Source: Desulforadius tongensis (GTDB lineage Bacteria; Bacillota; Desulfotomaculia; Desulfotomaculales; Desulfohalotomaculaceae). From it: a DNA stretch of 64,000 nt. The stretch lies in contig NZ_JAFBCW010000007.1 of NCBI RefSeq assembly GCF_016907915.1, forward strand, positions 42,044-106,043. The letters are read 5' to 3'. Made by a program: the position numbers and the translations under genes. Shown piece by piece: positions 36,531-43,597 of this stretch. Under the pieces are notes generated by a model. That model did not search any database. It saw nothing but the letters and a program-made list of their open reading frames with translations, and had not been told where the DNA came from. How positions within the stretch are numbered: the stretch's first letter is position 1; every line of letters starts with the position of its first letter.

Positions 36531-37139
36531 TTGGGTACCAGACTTTATTTTGTCCGGCATGGGGAAACCCAGTGGAATGCTGTAAAAAAGTTTCAAGGGC
36601 ACAGCGATATAACATTGTCCCCGGTGGGCAGGGAACAGGCGGAACGGTTGGCTCAATACATGCAAAAATTTGATATTAATGCCGCCTATGCCAGTGACCT
36701 CAGCAGAGCAAAAGAAACCGCGGAAATTATCGCCGGGAAATTTAATATTCCGGTTATTTGCAAACAGCAGCTAAGAGAGATTAATTTTGGTAACTGGGAA
36801 GGGTTAACCATAGAAGAAATAACGGACCGGTATAAAGAAACGGTTGAACAATGGTGGAAGAATCCTTCCGCTACCCCGATACCCGGCGGAGAAGTGCTTT
36901 CTGATTTGGTAAAACGAGTAATGGCTGCCATAAGCGATATTATTGCCGAACATCCGGGCCAAAATGTTTTAGTGGTTTCTCACGGGGGGGTAATTCGTTC
37001 CATTATTTGCCATATCATGGGTATTGATTTAAACGAATACTGGCGGCTGCAAATGAATAATTGTTCACTGAGCATTCTTTACTTTCCCGATGGAGAAATA
37101 AAAAAAGGAATTTTGGAATTATTTAATTTCAGTTATTGA
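36531..37139 (+). CDS. cobC: Alpha-ribazole phosphatase / histidine phosphatase
   Basis: A 202-residue histidine-phosphatase protein with the phospho-histidine motif RHGETQWN at the start and the second histidine in VSHGGVIR. The TTG start has AGGAGG upstream. Phosphoglycerate-mutase-type enzymes are hard to separate by sequence; the assignment as alpha-ribazole-phosphate phosphatase rests on its tight linkage to cobU. Confidence 0.8.
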   Translation: MGTRLYFVRHGETQWNAVKKFQGHSDITLSPVGREQAERLAQYMQKFDINAAYASDLSRAKETAEIIAGKFNIPVICKQQLREINFGNWEGLTIEEITDRYKETVEQWWKNPSATPIPGGEVLSDLVKRVMAAISDIIAEHPGQNVLVVSHGGVIRSIICHIMGIDLNEYWRLQMNNCSLSILYFPDGEIKKGILELFNFSY

Positions 37140-37209
37140 GAAGAAGTGAATATTTATTTTGCCGGTGAATTTAGCTGCTGCTGAAGTGGTAAGAGAGTTA
37201 AAAAAATGG

Positions 37210-37215
37210 TATAAT
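37210..37215 (+). promoter_or_regulatory. -10 element of the riboswitch transcript
   Basis: A consensus TATAAT with only a weak -35, about 30 bp upstream of the riboswitch core. Confidence 0.45.
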
Positions 37216-37244
37216 TAAATATATGTGTATATAAGTATTTCCTC

Positions 37245-37378
37245 TAAAATCGCTGAGTTCTTTTTGACAAGAAGCGGGGGAACCAAATTTTTGGGGTGAA
37301 TCCCATTTAACATTTAATGGGTAGGGTACTTTCAACCCGAATCCGTCAGCTAACTTCGCAAGCGTTGAAAGAGGGGGG
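37245..37378 (+). ncRNA. c-di-AMP riboswitch (ydaO/yuaA class)
   Basis: The conserved ydaO/yuaA core is readable in order: ATCGCT, GGGGGAACCAAATTTTTGG with GGTGAATC, a variable hairpin, GGGTA, CAACCCGAATCCGTCAGC and TAACTTCGCAAGCG, ending GAAAGAGG. This class binds c-di-AMP and usually turns expression off through a downstream terminator, which is present at 37425-37453. The controlled gene is the aminomutase at 37513. c-di-AMP reports turgor and potassium status, so osmotic control is implied. Confidence 0.92.
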
Positions 37379-37424
37379 AAAGCAGTATTCTTAACTAGGA
37401 TACGCGTAGTTGAGTATTCCTGTA

Positions 37425-37453
37425 AGCCCCATGCTTAAATGGGGTTTTTATTT
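37425..37453 (+). terminator. Riboswitch expression-platform terminator
   Basis: Hairpin CCCCAT / ATGGGG (37427-37444) followed by TTTTTATTT, 60 bp before the aminomutase start. Fits a ligand-induced OFF switch. Confidence 0.88.
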
Positions 37454-37512
37454 GTCAAAAACACAAAAAATATAGCACAGAATATGATAAAAACGTAGAA
37501 GGAGGGAATATA

Positions 37513-38757
37513 ATGGCCGATAAAAAGTTAACAAGTGAAGAAAAACGCCGAATAGCCCTTGACAGGGCTGCGGAACTGCGCAGCAGAATTGATGATTATT
37601 TAAAAGTGAAAGATAAAATATACACAGGTTTTGACCTGCAGGAACAAATCCGGCAGCGTAAAAAGCGCATACTTGAGGTTTTGGGAGGCACCGAAGAAAA
37701 CTGGAACGATTGGAAATGGCAGATAGCCAACCGCATTAAAGATACAAAAACCCTAAGGAAGATTTTTGACTTCAGCGATGAACAGGCTAAAGTAATTGAT
37801 CAGGTTGGAGAAAAGTTCCGCTGGGCCATTTCACCTTATTATGCCAGCTTAATGGAGCCCGCTGAAAATGACCCCATTTGGCTGCAGTCCATACCCAGCG
37901 GTGCAGAACTGACGGATACATGTGGTGTGGATGACCCCATGGGAGAAGAATTCACCTCTCCGGCCCCAGCTATTACCCGGCGTTACCCGGACAGGTTAAT
38001 TATTAACGTTACCAATCAATGTGCCATGTACTGCCGTCACTGCCAGCGCCGTCGTAATATTGGGGAAGTAGACACCCATAAACCCAAGCAGGTGCTGGAA
38101 GAAGCATTGGATTACATTCGGGCCAATCCGGAAATCAGAGACGTGCTGGTTACCGGCGGTGATGCCCTGATGCTTTCAGATAAACTGCTGGATTGGCTGT
38201 TGGGTGAGCTGAATAAAATAGAACATGTAGAAATAAAGCGTTTAGGAACCAGAACTCTGGTGACACTGCCCCAGCGCATTACACCGGAATTATGTGCGGT
38301 GATAGAAAAATATCCTCCCATCTATATCAATACTCAATTTAATCATCCGAGGGAGGTTACACCTGAGGTTGCCAAAGCATGTGATATGCTGATTAAAGCC
38401 GGTGCGGTATTGGGCAACCAGGCAGTGCTTCTGAAGAATGTCAATAATGATCCCCACGTGATGAAAAAGCTGAATCACGAGCTGTTAAAGGTCAGAATAA
38501 GGCCCTATTATATTTTCCATGCCAAACAAGTAACTGGTACAAGTCATTTTATTACATCGGTAGATGAAGGTATGGAGATTATGGAAAAATTACGCGGCTA
38601 CACCTCCGGGCTGGCAATACCGACTTATATAATCAATGCTCCCAACGGTTACGGCAAAACACCGGTTTTGCCCCAGTATATACTGGAAAACAAAGGTAAC
38701 GAGGTAAAAATGCGTACCTGGGAAAAGCGGGTAATGGATTATAAAGTTAAGCATTAA
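37513..38757 (+). CDS. eam: Glutamate 2,3-aminomutase (radical SAM)
   Basis: A 414-residue KamA-family enzyme that moves an amino group from C2 to C3. The radical-SAM cluster motif is C170-x3-C174-x2-C177. The PLP lysine is K382 in NGYGKTP. The two aspartates that hold the side-chain amino group of lysine in lysine 2,3-aminomutase are replaced by K338 (FHAK) and N375 (INAP), 37 residues apart as in the known enzymes. Lys and Asn at these places mark glutamate 2,3-aminomutase of Clostridioides difficile. The predicted product is beta-glutamate, a compatible solute. GGAGGG precedes the ATG. A c-di-AMP riboswitch controls it. Confidence 0.85.
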   Translation: MADKKLTSEEKRRIALDRAAELRSRIDDYLKVKDKIYTGFDLQEQIRQRKKRILEVLGGTEENWNDWKWQIANRIKDTKTLRKIFDFSDEQAKVIDQVGEKFRWAISPYYASLMEPAENDPIWLQSIPSGAELTDTCGVDDPMGEEFTSPAPAITRRYPDRLIINVTNQCAMYCRHCQRRRNIGEVDTHKPKQVLEEALDYIRANPEIRDVLVTGGDALMLSDKLLDWLLGELNKIEHVEIKRLGTRTLVTLPQRITPELCAVIEKYPPIYINTQFNHPREVTPEVAKACDMLIKAGAVLGNQAVLLKNVNNDPHVMKKLNHELLKVRIRPYYIFHAKQVTGTSHFITSVDEGMEIMEKLRGYTSGLAIPTYIINAPNGYGKTPVLPQYILENKGNEVKMRTWEKRVMDYKVKH

Positions 38758-38787
38758 AGTCGAGAGAATAATCTCTCGACTTTTTTC
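38758..38787 (+). terminator. Intrinsic terminator after the aminomutase
   Basis: Perfect stem GTCGAGAG / CTCTCGAC followed by TTTTTT. Confidence 0.9.
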
Positions 38788-38886
38788 TGTGTTTGCCCGG
38801 CATGGGTGCTGTTTCTGAAGTTAAAGAAATGGAGCGGTAATTTTAGGCTGCCGGGGGAACAGCAGGGGGGCAAGCGCTTTTATGAA

Positions 38887-40161
38887 TCACGGTACCTGCT
38901 GGATTTTCATAATATATACTTCTGTACCACTGCTGCGGGTTTTATTCCATTTTAGCAGATCAGCCCACCAACCGGTAACGATATAACCGCCATCGCCGGC
39001 CTGCTGGATAGAAAACTGCCTGTCAAACCGGGTTCCTTTTAAAGTTTTCTCCCATATTTTTTTACCGTTGGGATCTGTTTTTATTAAGTAGAAGTTAAAT
39101 CCACCACTGTCTTTGGAGACAGTCCACCCTGCTGCCATGCAGCCCCGGTCATCGGTCTGCCGTACCGTTCTGCCAACTGCCCAGCCCTTACCGTTAAATG
39201 TTTTCTCCCATAATTTGCTGCCTTTACTGTCAGTTTTTATCAGCCAGGCACTGGAACCACCCGGGCTGCCGGTGGATGTTTCGCCGGTCAAAATATAGCC
39301 GCCGTCTTTTGTTTGTGTTACTGAATGTAATGCATCCCATCCCCTGCCGCCGAAGGTTTTTTCCCATTCCTTTTCTCCCCGGGCATTAGTTTTAATCATG
39401 TATCCATCGAAGTTTCCCGCACCGAAGGAATAGGTTTGACCAACCACGATATAGCCGCCGTCATTTGTCTGCTCAACATAGTTGGCCAGGTCAGCCTTAT
39501 GGCCACCAAAGGTTTTTTCCCACTCCAGGCGGCCTGAGGAACTGGTTTTGATAAGGTAGACATCTGTATCACCGGTCTTGGAGGCGGTTGTTTTACCGGC
39601 AATAATATACCCCCCGTCGCCGGTTTGCTGTACACATGAACCATAATCATCGCCGCTGTTTCCATAGGTTTTATGCCACTGTTTCCAACCGGAAGTGTTG
39701 GTTTTAACCAGGTATACGTCCTTGTTAGTGCTGCCGTAATCGGAATAGGATTCTGTTATTCCGGCAATGATGTACCCGCCGTCTTTTGTCTGCCGGATGT
39801 GTACACCGTAATCATCTCGAATGCCGCCGCAGCTTCGCTTCCACTGCAAAAGCCCCGATTTGTCAATTTTAATCAGGTAGACATCACGGCCCCCGGAGCC
39901 GTGTTGATAGCCGGAGACAGTTTCTCCCACTATGATATAACCGCCGTCATCAACTGGGCAGGCAGACAGGCCTCGGTCATCATTTTCACTGCCAAAAGTT
40001 TTTTCAAACTCCACGTCAATACCCGCTGCCTGGGCCCGGTTAATACCCAGATAACCTGAACATAAGAATACCAGTGCTGCTGCTGTTAGAGTCAGCAGCT
40101 TTAACAGACTGCCCGTCAATAACCGGCCGCTGACCGACCCGTGTGCAATTCTAAAAAACAC
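38887..40161 (-). CDS. Secreted seven-repeat beta-propeller-like protein
   Basis: A 424-residue exported protein: a signal peptide (about residues 20-46, ending AQA) and then seven repeats of about 50 residues. Each has the consensus QTxDGGYIIxGxT - DVYLIKT - G - WEKTFGG, fitting a seven-bladed propeller that fills the mature protein. The GTG start follows AAAGGGTA. Repeat proteins of this style are found at the surface of clostridia and archaea and are thought to bind other molecules; no enzyme motif is seen. It is divergent from, and just outside, the pilus island. Confidence 0.8.
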   Translation of the reverse strand: MFFRIAHGSVSGRLLTGSLLKLLTLTAAALVFLCSGYLGINRAQAAGIDVEFEKTFGSENDDRGLSACPVDDGGYIIVGETVSGYQHGSGGRDVYLIKIDKSGLLQWKRSCGGIRDDYGVHIRQTKDGGYIIAGITESYSDYGSTNKDVYLVKTNTSGWKQWHKTYGNSGDDYGSCVQQTGDGGYIIAGKTTASKTGDTDVYLIKTSSSGRLEWEKTFGGHKADLANYVEQTNDGGYIVVGQTYSFGAGNFDGYMIKTNARGEKEWEKTFGGRGWDALHSVTQTKDGGYILTGETSTGSPGGSSAWLIKTDSKGSKLWEKTFNGKGWAVGRTVRQTDDRGCMAAGWTVSKDSGGFNFYLIKTDPNGKKIWEKTLKGTRFDRQFSIQQAGDGGYIVTGWWADLLKWNKTRSSGTEVYIMKIQQVP

Positions 40162-40249
40162 TACCCTTTACACTCCCTTCCAATGGATTATTTATATGCT
40201 TAATTATACAAGAAATACTTCCATCAGCATCGGGCTGATTAATATTTTA

Positions 40250-40385
40250 ACATTTTTTTACCGGCACCAATTGTTTAACAGGAAATGAAAACAGGCTGTA
40301 GAAAATAATAAATTAAGGATACTTTAGTAAGGTGCCGCTTTCCAGGGTAAAACAGTGGTGCTGCAGATAATAAAAAAATCAGCAT
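40250..40385 (+). repeat. Direct repeat, left copy, flanking the GC-rich pilus island
   Basis: The first 66 bases (40250-40315) match 52649-52714 at 63 of 66 positions, and similarity continues with an 11-base indel and more mismatches through CTGCAGATA to about 40385. Most differences are transitions. In the right copy this sequence lies directly before pilD. Confidence 0.85.
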
Positions 40386-40473
40386 ATTAGCGGTTTGTTT
40401 GACATCGTTTGCCTTCTAATTAGTATATACAAATAATTTTTTAATTTTTTGTGGTAAAAACTTACCAATACAC

Positions 40474-40503
40474 TTGACAATGATAATTATTTTCAATTAG
40501 AAT
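40474..40503 (+). promoter_or_regulatory. Promoter with Fur-like box, start of GC-rich pilus cluster
   Basis: TTGACA (40474-40479), an 18-bp spacer and TAGAAT (40498-40503). The spacer contains TGATAATTATTTTCA (40481-40495), one mismatch from the 7-1-7 Fur consensus TGATAATnATTATCA. Occupancy would block the promoter, so transcription of the pilus cluster should rise when iron is scarce. Confidence 0.65.
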
Positions 40504-40620
40504 AATGACAAAGAATTTTTATGAATGCGGGGGCGTTTCCTATGACAGAAGCGTCTTCGGCCTGGGGGGGATGGATCGTTTTGGGAAAATCTGCCGGCGG
40601 GTGCTGGGGAGGGGGCGGGT

Positions 40621-40827
40621 ATGACACAAGACAATGAGAAAGTATTGATGAAAATCCGTCAATTATACGAATCTCTCTTCAGCCATAACGGTTACGGCGA
40701 AATGAAAATTGAGATGAGGATTCTAAAAAAGGGCCAGAAGGAGGTCATTATCCACTGCGGTAAGCAGTACCGCTACGTGGTGGACTTCTACCGGCGTCCG
40801 GAAAAGGATGCCAAGGGCGTCGGCTAG
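40621..40827 (+). CDS. Small hypothetical protein, first gene of pilus island
   Basis: A 68-residue basic protein, alpha then beta (KVLMKIRQLYESLF, then IEMRILKKGQKEVIIHCG and KQYRYVVDFYR). No family recognised. GGGAGGGGGCGG precedes the ATG. It is the first credible gene after the Fur-box promoter and is separated from the prepilin gene by a roughly 250-base GC-rich stretch capable of several hairpins. One Cys and three His are present but do not form a known metal motif. Confidence 0.65.
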   Translation: MTQDNEKVLMKIRQLYESLFSHNGYGEMKIEMRILKKGQKEVIIHCGKQYRYVVDFYRRPEKDAKGVG

Positions 40828-41077
40828 GCTTGATAGGCGTGGGGCATTTAAGATAGCTGAAATGTCCCGGGAGGTTTCCCCGGGGTGGGGGAATCTGGGA
40901 GAAAAGGGGGTGGTGCGGCAAAAGAAGGCAAATGCTGCCCGGGCGGTTTTACCCGGCCGAAGGAAGGCGGGCGCGGGGTCCGTAAGAAGGTATTTTAATT
41001 AACTAACTGAAGAAGGTGGTTCTGTGGGTGAACCCTTCTGAGAAAAGATATTTTCTTGGAAAGGGGTTTTTATTTTT
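40828..41077 (+). other. GC-rich hairpin-forming leader before prepilin gene
   Basis: A 250-base gap without a credible gene. It can form GGGGCATTT / AAATGTCCC, then CCCGGG-based and CCGGG / CCCGG hairpins, and then loses GC content near 40995 before the prepilin ribosome site (AAAGGGG). No known riboswitch consensus was found; c-di-GMP (GEMM) cores were looked for specifically. Confidence 0.35.
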
Positions 41078-42058
41078 ATGGGACAAAAATTTAAGAACAA
41101 GATTAAAAGTCGGTTGAAAGGCCAGAACGGTTTCACCCTGATCGAGCTGATCATCGTCGTCGCCATTATGGGCTTTCTGGTAGCCATGCTTGCTCCCCGC
41201 CTGGCCAATGTGGCCACCGGAGCGTCGGACACCATATGCGATACAAACCAGCAGCGGCTGCGTCAGGTTTTGGGTGCTTATACCGAAAATTACGGACAGC
41301 TGCCCAACAAACTGACGAACCTGGTTATCAACACAGGTGCCGACCCTTATACTGCTGCTGATTATGCTGATACAGATGCCGCTGGGTATATCGATGACAA
41401 TAAAAAAGATTATAAAGAAGTATTATCCAGAGATATGGACGCTATGGTGCACTTGAAGCGGCACGTACTGAATGCGGCAGAGGCGCAGGAGCTTATAGAT
41501 TTGGGGATTAGCCAAGTGTATAACCTCAACCCTTCTTCAACGGTTGACGAAAAATATAGCAGTACTTATCCTCAAGCAGCTCACCCCTATATGGAACTTG
41601 TAGATGTCAAAGAAGGTCTTTCGGTGCTGATGGTGGGTGCCGGCTGCCCGGATGCAGCCACTGACAACTTTAGCGATATTACTGATTCTACAGATCCGGA
41701 TTGGGGCAATCCTGATCTGATTTACCGCATCATTCTTGGCGTTGGTCCGGACAGCGACTTGGTTACAGAGGGCCAGATCCAGGATGCCGCCCTTTGCCCG
41801 AACGGTATGCGGCGGGGTGATCACTTCATTTACAACAACTACAACGTTATTGTTCCTAGGCTGCAGGCCACGGTTGATAGAATTGCCACAGGCGATGCCG
41901 AGAAAGTTGATGTAGAGTATCCAAGCGGAGAGGTTAAGACTTTCGATTTGACAGAAGCCCAGGAAGTTTGGCAGTTTACCACATTTTGCCCTGAAGGTTG
42001 CCAGTTGATGGGCGTCGGCGAGCCGGAGCTTAAAATTACCGTAACTACCAAGTCGTAA
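41078..42058 (+). CDS. Type IV prepilin-like protein
   Basis: A 326-residue prepilin with an 18-residue basic leader (GQNG before the cleavage site), cleaved G18/F19, Glu at +5 (FTLIEL) and a hydrophobic helix to about residue 42. The globular part is unusually large and acidic, with Cys pairs near the middle and end that may form disulfides. It is the best candidate for the main subunit of the island's pilus or pseudopilus, processed by the PilD at 52.8 kb. Length is about twice that of common major pilins. Confidence 0.85.
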   Translation: MGQKFKNKIKSRLKGQNGFTLIELIIVVAIMGFLVAMLAPRLANVATGASDTICDTNQQRLRQVLGAYTENYGQLPNKLTNLVINTGADPYTAADYADTDAAGYIDDNKKDYKEVLSRDMDAMVHLKRHVLNAAEAQELIDLGISQVYNLNPSSTVDEKYSSTYPQAAHPYMELVDVKEGLSVLMVGAGCPDAATDNFSDITDSTDPDWGNPDLIYRIILGVGPDSDLVTEGQIQDAALCPNGMRRGDHFIYNNYNVIVPRLQATVDRIATGDAEKVDVEYPSGEVKTFDLTEAQEVWQFTTFCPEGCQLMGVGEPELKITVTTKS

Positions 42059-42202
42059 TTAACAAGAGCTAACTATTAACAATCTGACCGAATTGTTTGA
42101 AACAGGGGTGTGGGCGGCAGCGCCCGCCCTTGTTTCAGCTCGGGAAGCCCTCCGCCGGATGGCGGCGGGCTGAGGATTTTGTATGTAAACGGAGGTGCCG
42201 CC

Positions 42203-43597
42203 TTGGCTGCAGATGTAAGAACCCGGCTTGGCAAGTGGCGACAGGCCGATGCAAAATACCGGCTTCTTTTTTTGATGACGGCCCTATACCCCCTGCTGGT
42301 GGTGCCCGGCCAGTGGAAATTATCCTTTTGGGGAAATTACCAGTGGGATTACTTTTACGCCCCGCGTTATCTGGTTCTGGCGGCTGTATCCCTGTGGGCC
42401 CTGGCTGTCCTGTTTAAGGAAAGGGCCAGGTTCAGCCATCGCGCCTTCATCCCCCTGGGGGTGTTTCTCTTTTGCGCTCTGGTGGCCGTCTCCCTGGCGG
42501 CCTACCCCCTGACCGCCTGGGTGGGCGCGCCCCTGCGCTACACCGGCCTGTGCACTTATCTTTTTTGTATCATCCTGTTCATTCTCGCTTCCTGCACAGC
42601 CGATGGCACCAGGCTTCTGCCGTACATGGCCGCCAGTGCCGCCGTGGTTTCCTTTTTGGCGGTGCTCCAGGCCTGCGGATTTAACCCGGTGCCCCATGAG
42701 GCCTTCCGCGAAGGTTTGACTGCCTACGGCACTTTGGGCAACCCCGACTATTTGGGCACCTATGCTGCCTTTGTCCTGCCTGCCGCCCTGCAGATTTACC
42801 TGGGCCGCCGCCGGCCGGTTTGGCTGGCTGCCGCCGCCGTCATTTACGCTGGGCTGCTGGTGAGCTTTAACTGGGGCGCTTGGCTGGGTGCATTTTGGGG
42901 GCTGGCCGTTATCGTCCGCTACAACTTTTCCAGCGGGAGTAAAAAGGCCTGGCTGGCGCCGGCCGGGGCGCTGCTGGCCGTGACCTTGGTTTTTGCGGCC
43001 GGAGTGGTATTTTGGGGACTGGCGGGTAAGGTGGGGGTGGTCAGCCTCAGGGAGCAGGCGGCGGTTTGGGAGAACACCCTGCAGCTGCTGTCCGGCTGCT
43101 GGGCCTTTGGCCTGGGGCCCGACCACCTGGTGCATGTCGTCCGGATGCTGCCCTTTGCTTTTCTGCTGGATAAAACCCCCAGCCTTTATATTGAAACGGC
43201 CGTTGCCATGGGTGCTTTTGCCTTGCTGGCCTATCTGACGTTTTTCGGGTTCGTTTTAAGGGAAATGGGACGCCAGCTGCCGGCCCGCTGCGAATTATTG
43301 GCCATGATTGTGGTTTACCTGGTCCAGGGGCTTTTCCACTTTGAGACTATCCTGGTTATGCCTCTGTTCTGGATCGTGTTGGGGTTGGTTATGGCCGGCG
43401 CCGACGGGGCGCTGCCGGGAGAAGCGGCGGCAAAAGAAGGTGCTTTAACCACGGAGAACGCGCGAGGGGGGAGTAAAAATGGGCCGGCGGTTTCGGCGGG
43501 CGGGCGGCTTTACCCTGCTGGAAGTGATTATCATAGTGGCCGTCCTGGGCTTTTTGGCCGCCATGGTGATGCCTTTCATCGGCCACCTGGACAATAA
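42203..43597 (+). CDS. O-antigen ligase/Wzy-like polytopic membrane protein
   Basis: A 464-residue protein with 10-12 membrane helices. The segment GTLGNPDYLGTYAAFVLP and a late loop (GLGPDHLVH ... LDKTPSLYIETAVAMGAFALLAYL region) fit the Wzy_C/O-antigen-ligase family, which includes pilin O-oligosaccharyltransferases. The usual His-Asn in the late loop (PHN) reads TPS, so a key residue may be missing. The TTG at 42203 follows GGAGGTG. Its 3' end overlaps the next gene by 119 bases in another frame, which is long for an operon overlap. Pilin glycosylation is inferred from context. Confidence 0.7.
   Translation: MAADVRTRLGKWRQADAKYRLLFLMTALYPLLVVPGQWKLSFWGNYQWDYFYAPRYLVLAAVSLWALAVLFKERARFSHRAFIPLGVFLFCALVAVSLAAYPLTAWVGAPLRYTGLCTYLFCIILFILASCTADGTRLLPYMAASAAVVSFLAVLQACGFNPVPHEAFREGLTAYGTLGNPDYLGTYAAFVLPAALQIYLGRRRPVWLAAAAVIYAGLLVSFNWGAWLGAFWGLAVIVRYNFSSGSKKAWLAPAGALLAVTLVFAAGVVFWGLAGKVGVVSLREQAAVWENTLQLLSGCWAFGLGPDHLVHVVRMLPFAFLLDKTPSLYIETAVAMGAFALLAYLTFFGFVLREMGRQLPARCELLAMIVVYLVQGLFHFETILVMPLFWIVLGLVMAGADGALPGEAAAKEGALTTENARGGSKNGPAVSAGGRLYPAGSDYHSGRPGLFGRHGDAFHRPPGQ

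Noticed and set aside
37513..38757. Lysine 2,3-aminomutase (KamA) as the product name
   Set aside because: The two lysine-binding aspartates are replaced by Lys and Asn, as in glutamate 2,3-aminomutase.
38940..40000. Regularly spaced repeats suggesting a CRISPR or minisatellite
   Set aside because: The periodicity is of protein repeats in one long frame; the DNA copies are diverged and there are no spacers.
40521..40637. A 38-codon frame directly after the Fur-box promoter
   Set aside because: No ribosome site; it overlaps the better supported gene at 40621. It could at most be a coupling leader peptide.
40828..41077. c-di-GMP (GEMM) riboswitch before the prepilin gene
   Set aside because: Pilus genes often have one, but the conserved core and its receptor loop could not be found in the stretch.
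42320..43135. Long minus-strand frames in the GC-rich island (up to 506 codons)
   Set aside because: High G+C removes stop codons by chance; the plus-strand frames carry the recognisable domains.
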